Positions 7,202 to 14,246 of a stretch of DNA of 14,861 nucleotides are shown piece after piece. A model generated the notes under the pieces. The model was not told the DNA's origin, ran no database searches, and saw only the letters and a list, made by a program, of their open reading frames with translations. Source of the stretch: TMED26 sp002694075 (lineage in GTDB: Bacteria; Pseudomonadota; Alphaproteobacteria; Thalassobaculales; Thalassobaculaceae); assembly GCA_036160575.1 (NCBI GenBank), contig JAYYDT010000057.1, positions 1-14,861 on the forward strand, in the 5' to 3' direction. Numbering within the stretch: the first letter of the stretch is position 1; each line of letters starts with the position of its first letter. A program made the position numbers and the translations under genes.

Positions 7202-9031
7202 ATGGGCCGCCAGCGCACAGGGATGGTTGAGACCCTACGGGCCGTTTTCGCGGCCGGGCTGCTCGCGTGCGGCGCGGCCCTCGGCGCGGCCACCGCCGAG
7301 GAAGTGGCGCGCGTGCCGGATGCTGTCGACGCCCTGCCGCCGCCCGCCCTGACAAGCTTGCCGCAACCGCTCAGCCGCGCCGATGTGCTGCGTTATCGCC
7401 AGATTTTCGCTTTGCAAAAAGATGGAAAATGGCGGCCGGCGGCCAATTTGACCGCGACCTTGGACGATCGCTTGCTGCTCGGCGACGTGCGCGCGCAAAA
7501 ATTCCTGCATCCGACCAAATATCGTTCGCGCTTCGGCGAATTACAAAAATGGCTGAAGGCCTACGCCGACCATCCCGACGCCACCCGTTTATATCGTTTG
7601 GCCTTGCGCCGGCGGCCGAGCGGTGGCGGGCCGGTGCGGGCGCCGACGCCGGGCTATTTGGATGGCCATGGCGGCGATATCACCCGCATGTCCTCGGTCG
7701 ACCTTAGCCGGCGGCGCCCGGCCGGACCGCTGGCCCGCCAAATGCTGCGCCGGGTGGACCGTTATTTGGGGCGGGGCTTCCCGACCGGCGCGCTGCGTTA
7801 TTTAAGGGCGCAAAAGGCCGAGCAGCGCTTGCGCCGCCACGATTTCGCGGATGCCATGGCGCGGGTGGCGCGCGGCTATTTCGTGTTCAGCAAGGACCGC
7901 GAGGCGCTGGAGGCGGCACAAATCAGCTTGGCCGCCAGCGATGGGCAATTCGTTCTGGCCAATTGGACCGCTGGCCTGGCGGCCTGGCGCCTCGGCGATT
8001 ACCAAGCGGCGTCCAGCTATTTCGGCAATCTTGGACGGGCGACCACGGTGCCGCCGGCGGACCGCGCGGCGGGCGCCTATTGGGCGTCGCGGGCGCATTT
8101 GATTTTGCGACAACCGGCCGAGTCGACCAGTTGGCTGGTCACCGCCGCCCTTAATCGCGATACGTTCTACGGTCTTTTGGCGCGCCGCAATTTAGGCGTC
8201 GAAATTCCCATCGATTGGGACTTGCCGGCCCTGCGGCCGACGGCGGTGGCGCGCGTCGCCAGCCACCCCAATGGCCGCCGCGCCCTCGCCTTGATCCAGG
8301 TCGGCCAAGACCTGCGCGCCGAGCGGCATTTGCGCAAAATGGCGGCCGGCGCCGGGGCGGAACTCTGGCCGACGCTGATGACCATCGCCGCCCGCCACAA
8401 CATGCCCGGCCTGTCATTGCGCTTGGCGGCCATGCTGCATGGTCGTGACGGGCGCATGTCCCATGCCGGGATGTATCCGGTGCCGGACTGGCGGCCGGAA
8501 AATGGTTTCAATGTCGACCAAGCCCTGCTGCTGGCCATCGCGCGGCAGGAATCGCGCTTCAATGTGCGCGCCAAAAGCGGTCGCGGCGCCCGCGGGCTGA
8601 TGCAGTTGATGCCGCGGACGGCGGCCTTCATCGGCGCGCGCCGCGCGCTCCGCCGTGACCGCGCGCAAACCCTCTTCGAGCCACGCATGAACATGTCTTT
8701 GGCGCAGAAATACATCACCCATTTGTTGCGTCAAAAGCAGGTTGACGGCGACTTGTTCCGTGTCCTGGCGGCTTATAACGCCGGCCCTGGGTCGCTCTCG
8801 CGGTGGCTGAAAGCGGTTGATTTTCGTGACGACCCGCTGCTGTTCATCGAGGCCATCCCCTCGCCCGAGACGCGCAACTATATTGAACAGGTGTTGACCA
8901 ATCTGTGGATGTACCGTTTGCAAATGAAACAGCGGACGCCGGCCCTGGATTTGGCGGCCACCGGTAAATGGCCGCGCTACATCCCGGTCGGTACGCCCGC
9001 CAAGGAGACACGCCGCTTTGCCTGGAATTGA
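7202..9031 (+). CDS. Slt-type soluble lytic transglycosylase
   Basis: Cleaves the MurNAc-GlcNAc bond of peptidoglycan in the periplasm with formation of 1,6-anhydroMurNAc. ATG 7202 is chosen because GGGAG lies four bases upstream and it yields a signal peptide (MGRQRTGMVETLRAVF, then a hydrophobic Ala/Leu core, likely cut after A-T-A at 32). L-L-A-C at 20-23 is a weak lipobox alternative. The first 400 or so of 609 residues form the helical superhelix typical of Slt70 (E. coli about 645 residues). The GH23 domain near the C-terminus has the catalytic Glu in ARQESRFN (E450), GLMQLMPRTAAFIG, AAYNAGPGSLSRWL and the IEAIPSPETRNYIEQV motif. Its stop lies 14 bases inside the start of moaB. Confidence 0.95.
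   Translation: MGRQRTGMVETLRAVFAAGLLACGAALGAATAEEVARVPDAVDALPPPALTSLPQPLSRADVLRYRQIFALQKDGKWRPAANLTATLDDRLLLGDVRAQKFLHPTKYRSRFGELQKWLKAYADHPDATRLYRLALRRRPSGGGPVRAPTPGYLDGHGGDITRMSSVDLSRRRPAGPLARQMLRRVDRYLGRGFPTGALRYLRAQKAEQRLRRHDFADAMARVARGYFVFSKDREALEAAQISLAASDGQFVLANWTAGLAAWRLGDYQAASSYFGNLGRATTVPPADRAAGAYWASRAHLILRQPAESTSWLVTAALNRDTFYGLLARRNLGVEIPIDWDLPALRPTAVARVASHPNGRRALALIQVGQDLRAERHLRKMAAGAGAELWPTLMTIAARHNMPGLSLRLAAMLHGRDGRMSHAGMYPVPDWRPENGFNVDQALLLAIARQESRFNVRAKSGRGARGLMQLMPRTAAFIGARRALRRDRAQTLFEPRMNMSLAQKYITHLLRQKQVDGDLFRVLAAYNAGPGSLSRWLKAVDFRDDPLLFIEAIPSPETRNYIEQVLTNLWMYRLQMKQRTPALDLAATGKWPRYIPVGTPAKETRRFAWN
9002..9007 (+). promoter_or_regulatory. Ribosome binding site for MoaB TTG start
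   Basis: AAGGAG, ten bases before TTG 9018, lying inside the last codons of the transglycosylase. No other in-frame start nearby has such a site; the next candidate is GTG 9048. It decides the unusual TTG start. Confidence 0.6.
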
Positions 9032-9569
9032 CCCGAAGATAGCGTTTGTGCCGGTCAATATCGCGGTCCTGACCGTTTCCGACAGCCGCGATCTAGCCGA
9101 AGATAAATCCGGCGCCGTGTTGGTCGACCGTTTGACCGCCGCCGGCCATCGGTTAGCAGACCGCGACCTGGTGCGCGACGATGTGCCGGCGATTGTCGCG
9201 CGCCTGAAGGCCTGGATCGCCGCCCCCGAAGTCGACGTGGTGCTCGCCACCGGCGGCACCGGGCTGACCGGCCGCGATGTCACGCCCGAGGCTTTCAAAT
9301 CGGTGTTCGAAAAAGAAATCGAGGGCTTCGGTGAGATGTTTCGCTGGATTTCCCTGCCCAAAATCGGCCCGTCGACGATCCAATCGCGGGCTATCGGCGG
9401 CGTCGCCGGCGGCACCTATCTGTTCGCCTTGCCCGGTTCGCCCGGCGCTTGCCGCGACGGCTGGGATGAAATTTTGGTCCATCAGTTGGATATCCGCTAC
9501 CGGCCGTGCAATTTCGTCGAAATCATGCCGCGCCTCCGCGAACACGAACGCGCCCGCAAGGCCAGCTAA
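9018..9569 (+). CDS. moaB: Molybdenum cofactor biosynthesis protein B
   Basis: MoaB belongs to the MogA/MoaB family that binds molybdopterin; the family adenylylates the cofactor precursor before metal insertion. The 183-residue protein has the conserved IAVLTVSDSR start (15-24), the molybdopterin-binding loop ATGGTGLTGRDVTPE (77-91), GPSTIQSRAIGG (117-128) and LPGSPGA (138-144). The TTG start is supported by AAGGAG upstream and because relatives begin with a similar short lead before the first strand. The gene overlaps the end of the transglycosylase by 14 bases, so expression is probably coupled to it. No other moa or mog gene is in view. The TAA stop interlocks with the stop of the convergent TIGR04282-like gene. 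Confidence 0.95.
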   Translation: MPGIDPKIAFVPVNIAVLTVSDSRDLAEDKSGAVLVDRLTAAGHRLADRDLVRDDVPAIVARLKAWIAAPEVDVVLATGGTGLTGRDVTPEAFKSVFEKEIEGFGEMFRWISLPKIGPSTIQSRAIGGVAGGTYLFALPGSPGACRDGWDEILVHQLDIRYRPCNFVEIMPRLREHERARKAS

Positions 9570-10183
9570 CCGCCGGCCCGCCGGCGCCGCGCTTGCCAGG
9601 CGCGCCAGTCGGCGAGATCGTCGATATCGCGAAGGGTGGCGGCCTCGGCCACGCGCATGGCGGGCGGTAAGCTCCGCACACTGTCGGCCAGGGCGTCCGG
9701 TCCGGACCAGCGAACGTTCTTGAAAATCCCGTGCGCCACCGGCCGTCGGCGAAAACCGACCAGCCAATAGCCGCCGTCGGGTGCCGGGCCGAACACCGCG
9801 TCGGCGTGGCGCAGTTTGGCCAGGGCGGCGGCAAGGTGATGGCGTTCAACGCCCGGGATGTCGCTGCCGATCAATAGGCTGGGCCCCGGCGGCATCTGGC
9901 GAAAGGCGCCGCGCATGCGGTCCCCTAAATCACCGCCGCTTTGACGCCGCCGGCGGAAGGCCGGATGCCATCGGCCAAGGCGCCGGTCGGCGCCGGGCGC
10001 CGGGGCGATGAAGACAAAGCGCCGCCAAGCCGGCCCGCCGGCCAATCGCCGCAGGAGAGTCGCGACCAGACCACGGTAGACGCGCGCCGCGTGCACCGGA
10101 CCAAGGCCGGCGGCTAAGCGCCGTTTGACATGACCCGGCCGCGGGCTTTTCACGAAAACGATCAAATTGGCCCGTCCCGTCAT
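9566..10183 (-). CDS. TIGR04282-like transferase (DUF2064)
   Basis: A 205-residue protein of the CofC/MobA-like nucleotidyl or glycosyl transferase fold, known in databases as rSAM/selenodomain-associated transferase 1. Features: NLIVFVKSPRPGHVKRRLA (6-24), a GDLGDRM motif (84-90), GSDIPGV (106-112) and PAPDGGYWLVGF (133-144), which are the family's nucleotide and metal-binding segments. The reaction is not established; some members are annotated as arsenosugar biosynthesis glycosyltransferases. The start is ATG 10183-10181, which forms an ATGA overlap with the stop of the preceding glycosyltransferase; the frame extends further upstream only as an artefact inside that gene. It ends with a TAG overlapping the moaB stop. 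No radical SAM/selenodomain gene lies beside it. Confidence 0.88.
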   Translation of the reverse strand: MTGRANLIVFVKSPRPGHVKRRLAAGLGPVHAARVYRGLVATLLRRLAGGPAWRRFVFIAPAPGADRRLGRWHPAFRRRRQSGGDLGDRMRGAFRQMPPGPSLLIGSDIPGVERHHLAAALAKLRHADAVFGPAPDGGYWLVGFRRRPVAHGIFKNVRWSGPDALADSVRSLPPAMRVAEAATLRDIDDLADWRAWQARRRRAGG

Positions 10184-10905
10184 CGCCGACCCCGGTACAG
10201 CGGCACCAGGCGATGAGGCGGCACACCTAGGAAATAAAGGGCCAGGCACACGGCGTTGCGACGCATCCGCGGGCCGTAGCCGTCGCGCCGATAGCGCGCC
10301 GCGTCGGTCACCGCGGCGACATCGAAGGCCACCAGCCGGCGCATCCCCAGGCGCCGCACCAGGTCGACATCCTCCATCAGCGGCAGTGGCCGATAGCCGC
10401 CGACGGCGTCATACAGCCGGCGGTGGATCAACAAACCCTGGTCGCCATAGGGCAGGCCCAGCCAGGCGTTGCGCCAGGCGACAATTTTTTCTAATCGCCG
10501 CGCCGCCGGATGGCGATCATTGAGGGCGAAGCGAAAGACGCCGGCGCGGTCGGCGCCGCCGACGCTCGCCATATGGACCTGGGCGGTGACGTCCCAGCCA
10601 CGGGCGAGCCAGGTATCGGCGTGTAAAAACAACAGCCAGTCATGGCCGGCGGCGGCGGCGCCGGCGGCCAATTGCGGGCCGCGCCCGACCGGCCCGTCGA
10701 GCACCGTGGCGCCGGCGGCGGCGGCCAAGGCGCGCGTGTCATCGCGTGAGCCGCCGTCGCTGACGATCACCTCAAGGGCCAAATCGCCGGCCGCGCGCTG
10801 GTTAAGACAGGCCAGCGTCGTCGGCAGGCCGGCGGCGGCGTTGAGAGTGGGAATGACCACCGATAGCGCGGCGCCGGCCGCCGCCCTTTGGTCTGACCGT
10901 TCCAT
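10180..10905 (-). CDS. TIGR04283-like family 2 glycosyltransferase
   Basis: A GT-A fold glycosyltransferase of 241 residues (rSAM/selenodomain-associated transferase 2). It shows LSVVIPTLNAAAGL (14-27), the nucleotide-sugar motif VSDGGSRDDT (48-57), FLHADT (93-98) in place of D-x-D for metal binding, PYGDQGLLIHRRLYDAVGG (152-170) and LMEDVDLVRRL (176-186), all typical of this subfamily. It has no transmembrane helix, so it acts in the cytoplasm or at the membrane face. Acceptor and donor are unknown. ATG 10905 is chosen because family homology starts just after it; the frame stays open to 11547, but that part is antisense to the phosphotransferase gene. It reads directly into the TIGR04282-like gene by an ATGA overlap, so the two are very likely made together. 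Confidence 0.9.
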   Translation of the reverse strand: MERSDQRAAAGAALSVVIPTLNAAAGLPTTLACLNQRAAGDLALEVIVSDGGSRDDTRALAAAAGATVLDGPVGRGPQLAAGAAAAGHDWLLFLHADTWLARGWDVTAQVHMASVGGADRAGVFRFALNDRHPAARRLEKIVAWRNAWLGLPYGDQGLLIHRRLYDAVGGYRPLPLMEDVDLVRRLGMRRLVAFDVAAVTDAARYRRDGYGPRMRRNAVCLALYFLGVPPHRLVPLYRGRR

Positions 10906-10935
10906 CCGGCGATCCAATCGTGTAAAGCCTGGGGC
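10906..10935. promoter_or_regulatory. Thirty-base gap between divergent starts
   Basis: The glycosyltransferase starts at 10905 on the minus strand and the phosphotransferase at 10936 on the plus strand. Thirty bases cannot hold two complete promoters, so at least one promoter must lie inside the neighbouring coding sequence. I see no convincing -10 or -35 hexamers within the gap. Confidence 0.35.
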
Positions 10936-12039
10936 ATGCAATCGCCCCTCCACCATAACCCGGCGCCGGGGGATGACGCCATCCGCCAGGCGCTGGCGCG
11001 CGCGGTCGCCGCGCTGACCGGCGGCCACCCGATTACGGCCGGCGATGTGCGGCCTTTGCCGCAAAAAGGCATCGCCCATCGCCATTATCACCTGGGCGGC
11101 ACCGACGGCTGGTTGGCGCGCGTCCCAAGGCTCAGCCAGTTCGCGCTCGCCGCCGGTGACAACTTGACCTATCAGGCGGCCTGCTTCGCGCGCGCCGCGG
11201 CCAGCGGCCACACCCCGCGCCTGCACCATGTCCTGCCACCCTCGGCGGCCTTGCCGATGGGCGCCTTGGTGATTGACGCGATCGCCGGCGAGGCCCTCAA
11301 ACCGACCCGCGACATGGCGGCGGTGGCGGTTTGCCTCGCCCAGGTGCACGGCTTGCCAATGCCGGCGCCGCCCGCGCGCCCGCCGCTCGCCGATCACAGC
11401 GATCCGGTGGCCGGCACCATGGCTTTCATCGAGGACCAGGCGCGCCATATCGACGCCGCCGTGCCAATGCCGGAAGTGCGCCGCGCCTTGGCCGAGGAAT
11501 TGGCCTGGGCGCGCCGCTTCGCCGACCGCGTCGCCGGCCAGGCGCAACCGCGGGCGCTGGTTTTAAGCGATACGCATCCCGGCAATTTCTTGCGCGCCGC
11601 CGACGGCAAGGCGTGGTTCGTCGACTTGGAAAAAGCGCTCTATGGCGCCCCCGCCGTCGACCTCGCCCACGCCAGCTTGTTCACCTCGACAACCTGGGAC
11701 ATCGCCGCCCATGGCGTGCTTGACCGGGACGCGGTGATGGCCTTTTACGGCGCCTATCTGGCGGCGGTCCCGGCGGAACGGGCGGCGGCTCTGCGGCCAT
11801 GGTTGAACGACATGCGGCGGTTGACCTGGCTGCGCACCACCACCTGGAGCTGCAAATGGGCGGCGACACGGTCGGCGGCGGCGGCGAACGGTGACGCCGA
11901 CGAGACCGCCGATGCCGCCGAGCGGACCTTGCGTGCCCATATCGCCGAGCGTTTGCGCAATTTCACGGCGCCGGCAACGGTCGCGCGCTGCCGCGCCGAA
12001 TGGCTGGACAGCGACCCTTTGGACCTGGCCCGCGCATGA
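10936..12039 (+). CDS. APH-fold phosphotransferase family protein
   Basis: A 367-residue kinase of the aminoglycoside phosphotransferase/choline kinase superfamily, which uses ATP to phosphorylate small molecules or sugars. The N-lobe has WLARVPR (a common R in place of the ATP Lys). The catalytic loop is L-S-D-T-H-P-G-N (210-217) with Asp D212 and N217, and the metal-binding Asp is D230 in WFVDLEKALYGAPAVDLAHAS. The usual His two residues before the catalytic Asp is Leu here. The substrate cannot be told from sequence; nothing suggests antibiotic resistance. It diverges from two transferase genes, so an envelope sugar or lipid substrate is possible but unproven. Its TGA overlaps the ATG of the DUF4169 gene (ATGA), implying co-translation. 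Confidence 0.85.
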   Translation: MQSPLHHNPAPGDDAIRQALARAVAALTGGHPITAGDVRPLPQKGIAHRHYHLGGTDGWLARVPRLSQFALAAGDNLTYQAACFARAAASGHTPRLHHVLPPSAALPMGALVIDAIAGEALKPTRDMAAVAVCLAQVHGLPMPAPPARPPLADHSDPVAGTMAFIEDQARHIDAAVPMPEVRRALAEELAWARRFADRVAGQAQPRALVLSDTHPGNFLRAADGKAWFVDLEKALYGAPAVDLAHASLFTSTTWDIAAHGVLDRDAVMAFYGAYLAAVPAERAAALRPWLNDMRRLTWLRTTTWSCKWAATRSAAAANGDADETADAAERTLRAHIAERLRNFTAPATVARCRAEWLDSDPLDLARA

Positions 12040-12245
12040 GCGAGAAAATCGTCAATCTGCGCCGTTTCCGCAAACAAAAGGCGCGCCGGGACAAGGCCGC
12101 GGCGGCCGCCGACAACCGGGCCCGCCATGGCCGCAGCAAAGCTGAAAAAGCGCGTGACAAGGCGGAAACGACGCGCGATCAAAAGGCCCATGAGGGCCGC
12201 CTTTTGACGTCCGAAACGGACCCTGAGCCCCCCGAAAGTTCTTGA
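12036..12245 (+). CDS. DUF4169 family small basic protein
   Basis: A 69-residue, very basic protein. It matches the alphaproteobacterial DUF4169 pattern: VNLRRFRKQKAR (6-17), Ala-rich helix, then A-D-N-R-A-R-H-G-R-S-K-A-E-K (25-38) and a charged helical tail ending EGRLL, followed by an acidic, Pro-rich C-terminus. It should be largely one long helix; no function is known. Lys and Arg make up about a third of residues 1-50, which could suit nucleic acid or ribosome binding, but that is a guess. The start ATG 12036 sits in the ATGA overlap with the phosphotransferase stop; the frame is open upstream only inside that gene. Confidence 0.85.
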   Translation: MSEKIVNLRRFRKQKARRDKAAAAADNRARHGRSKAEKARDKAETTRDQKAHEGRLLTSETDPEPPESS

Positions 12246-12276
12246 TTCGTTCTTGTCCAGCGCCTAGCCTCCCGCG

Positions 12277-13425
12277 ATGGCGCGTTCACCTAAAATCTCC
12301 GCTCCTTCGGCTGGTTCGCGGGCCAACCCGCGGGCCGATGAAGCCGGCGTGACGGCGGTGCCGGCGGCGGTGCACAAGGGGCGCGGCGCCATTGGCAACG
12401 CCGCCGGCCGGTTCGAAGCCTATCAAACGGTGGCGGTCGATGACGGCTGGGCCGCGGCGGGCCACGACAGCCCGCCGCCGCGTACCACTCTGGCGGTCGA
12501 CGCCAGCCGCGGGATCATCGCCCGCAACGCCTCGCCGGATGTGCCCTTTGACCGCTCCGTCAATCCCTATCGCGGCTGCGAACATGGCTGTGTCTATTGT
12601 TTCGCGCGGCCCAGCCACGCTTATCTGGGGCTGTCGCCGGGGCTGGATTTCGAAACCCGGCTGTTCGCCAAGCCGGCCGCGCCGGCCCTGTTGGACGCGG
12701 CCTTTCGAAAGCCCGCCTACCGACCGCAGGTGATGGCCCTTGGCAGCAACACCGATTGCTACCAGCCGGTGGAACGCCACCAAAACATCACCCGTGGCCT
12801 GCTCGCCGTGTTCCAGCGGTTTGGTCATCCCGTGGCGATCATCACGAAATCGGATTTGATCACCCGCGACCTGGATATTCTGACCGACTTGGCCGCCCGC
12901 CGGCTGGTGGCGGTGAATATCTCGGTGACCACCCTGGACCGCGAGTTGGCCCGCCGGCTGGAGCCGCGCGCGCCGACCCCGGCCAAGCGTTTGGCGGCGG
13001 TGGCGGCGCTCGCCGCCGCCGGTGTGCCGGTAAATTTGTTGATGGCGCCGATTATCCCCGGCCTGACCGATCATGAGATTGAGCGGGTGGTGGCCGCCGG
13101 CGCGGACGCCGGCGCGACCAGCGCGGGATATGTCCTGCTGCGCTTGCCCCGCGAGCTTCAGGGGCTGTTTGCCGCCTGGTTGGAGTGCCACGCGCCGGCG
13201 CGCGCCGACCGTGTCCTCAACCTGATCCGCGATACCCGCGGCGGCGCGCTGTATCGTTCCGATTGGGGGCGGCGCATGCGCGGCGATGGGCCGGTCGCCG
13301 ATTTGATCGCGCAACGCTTCCATAAGGCGCGGGCGCGCCACGGCCTGGTTGCGCGGCGCTATGATCTGGCCCTGGACCAGTTCGCCGTCCCGGCCGATGA
13401 TGGCCGCCAGATGGCGCTGTTTTAA
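12277..13425 (+). CDS. PA0069 family radical SAM protein
   Basis: A 382-residue radical S-adenosylmethionine enzyme. The CX3CX2C cluster motif is clear in NPYRGCEHGCVYCFARPSH, with C101, C105 and C108 holding the 4Fe-4S cluster that cleaves SAM. HKGRGAIGNAAGRFE near the N-terminus and MALGSNTDCYQPVE (about 152-165) are typical of the PA0069 group, a relative of spore photoproduct lyase whose substrate is not known. The start at ATG 12277 has no good ribosome binding site; a GTG at about 12349 is an alternative that would shorten the poorly conserved N-terminus by 24 residues. It lies 31 bases after DUF4169 and 20 bases before rnhB, in what looks like one operon. Confidence 0.92.
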   Translation: MARSPKISAPSAGSRANPRADEAGVTAVPAAVHKGRGAIGNAAGRFEAYQTVAVDDGWAAAGHDSPPPRTTLAVDASRGIIARNASPDVPFDRSVNPYRGCEHGCVYCFARPSHAYLGLSPGLDFETRLFAKPAAPALLDAAFRKPAYRPQVMALGSNTDCYQPVERHQNITRGLLAVFQRFGHPVAIITKSDLITRDLDILTDLAARRLVAVNISVTTLDRELARRLEPRAPTPAKRLAAVAALAAAGVPVNLLMAPIIPGLTDHEIERVVAAGADAGATSAGYVLLRLPRELQGLFAAWLECHAPARADRVLNLIRDTRGGALYRSDWGRRMRGDGPVADLIAQRFHKARARHGLVARRYDLALDQFAVPADDGRQMALF

Positions 13426-13433
13426 GCGCCGGG

Positions 13434-13439
13434 AGGAGG
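13434..13439 (+). promoter_or_regulatory. Strong ribosome binding site of rnhB
   Basis: AGGAGG with a six-base spacer to ATG 13446, in the 20-base gap after the radical SAM gene. It is the best Shine-Dalgarno match in the window and fixes the rnhB start. Confidence 0.75.
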
Positions 13440-13445
13440 CGCCGG

Positions 13446-14105
13446 ATGGCCCCAAAAACCGCCAGTTTCGACCTTGAGCGCGCCGCCGGCGCCGAGCGCG
13501 GCCGGCTGGTTGTCGGTGTCGACGAGGTCGGTCGCGGGCCCTGGGCCGGGCCGGTGGTGGCGGCCGCCGCCTGGCTCGACATGGCGCGCTTGCCGGCCGA
13601 TATGGCCGCCGGTTTGCGCGATTCCAAAACTCTGAGCGCGGCCGCCCGCACCGCCGCCCGCGAGGTGGTCGCCGACTATGGCCGGGTCGCCCTCGGCCAA
13701 GCCTCGGTGGCGGAGATCGACCGGTTGAATATTTTACGCGCCAGCCTGCTGGCCATGGCGCGGGCGGTCACCGCCCTCGCCGCGCAGTTGCCGCGACCGC
13801 CCGATTGGGTTTTGGTTGACGGCAACCGCCTGCCCGACGATCTGCCCTGCCCCGGCCAGGCGGTGATTAAAGGCGATCAACTGAGCCACAGCATCGCCGC
13901 CGCCGCGATTGCCGCTAAATGCGCCCGCGACGCGGAAATGGCCCGCCTTGACACGCTGCATCCGGGCTATGGCTGGGCGCGCAACGCCGGCTATGGCACG
14001 GCCGAGCATCGCGCCGGCTTGGCGCGCCTGGGTGTGACGCCCCATCACCGCCGCAGCTTTCGGCCGATTCGCGCCCTCCTCGCCGGCGCGACCACAACTG
14101 GCTGA
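13446..14105 (+). CDS. rnhB: Ribonuclease HII
   Basis: Cleaves the RNA strand of RNA-DNA hybrids and cuts 5' to single ribonucleotides misincorporated in DNA, starting their removal. The 219 residues have all catalytic carboxylates: D26 and E27 in GVDEVGRGPWAGPVVAAA, D125 in VLVDGNRLP and D162 in the K-C-A-R-D segment after KGDQLSHSIAAAAIAAK. The substrate-recognition G-R-G (29-31) is present, as is HPGYGWARNAGYGTAEH near the C-terminus. AGGAGG six bases before the ATG fixes the start. Downstream, in the same direction, lies ccrM; a GATTC site (14066-14070) falls near the 3' end. Confidence 0.97.
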   Translation: MAPKTASFDLERAAGAERGRLVVGVDEVGRGPWAGPVVAAAAWLDMARLPADMAAGLRDSKTLSAAARTAAREVVADYGRVALGQASVAEIDRLNILRASLLAMARAVTALAAQLPRPPDWVLVDGNRLPDDLPCPGQAVIKGDQLSHSIAAAAIAAKCARDAEMARLDTLHPGYGWARNAGYGTAEHRAGLARLGVTPHHRRSFRPIRALLAGATTTG

Positions 14106-14246
14106 GGGTGCTGGCGCCGGTTCATCTATATCTTGTGGTTTTCTCGCTAACACATTGACTCCATTGATGGAATCCTAGCGGAGGCCTTGACCTTTCGGGC
14201 CCGATGATTCAGGCTGCCCGCCTTCTACAATGGCGCGGACAAGCCC
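14106..14246 (+). promoter_or_regulatory. ccrM upstream region with clustered GANTC sites
   Basis: A 141-base gap, more A/T-rich than its flanks, before the ccrM start. It holds GACTC (14157-14161), GAATC (14170-14174) and GATTC (14206-14210); more sites flank it in rnhB (14066) and in ccrM (14253, 14334). TTGACT (14155-14160) resembles a -35 and overlaps the first site, but no good -10 follows at the right distance. I do not see a full TTAA-N7-TTAA CtrA site. In Caulobacter, ccrM transcription is cell-cycle controlled and GANTC sites in its leader affect expression, so a similar role is reasonable here. Confidence 0.6.
14157..14174. promoter_or_regulatory. 18-base dyad bounded by two GANTC sites
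   Basis: GACTCCAT, two bases (TG), then ATGGAATC. The arms are inverted copies matching at seven of eight positions, and the single mismatch is the N of each GANTC. This looks like an operator for a dimeric regulator, or a pair of methylation-sensitive sites. The role is inferred. Confidence 0.5.

Noticed and set aside
10906..11547. Longer N-terminus for the TIGR04283-like glycosyltransferase
   Set aside because: It is antisense to the phosphotransferase, and homology begins at the VVIPTLN strand shortly after ATG 10905.
12407..12425. A GTTCGAAGC stretch resembling a tRNA T-loop
   Set aside because: It is in frame inside the radical SAM gene (encoding R-F-E-A), with no acceptor or anticodon stem around it.
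12286..13455. A 389-codon open frame on the minus strand covering the radical SAM gene
   Set aside because: It is antisense to a gene with clear CX3CX2C and family motifs; its translation is rich in Arg, Gly and His with no motif, as expected from the complement of GC-rich codons.
9018..14105. A possible metabolic island built from MoaB, two transferases, kinase, DUF4169 and radical SAM protein
   Set aside because: Strand switches, interlocked convergent stops and family differences argue for separate small operons; the radical SAM protein is not the type associated with the transferase pair.
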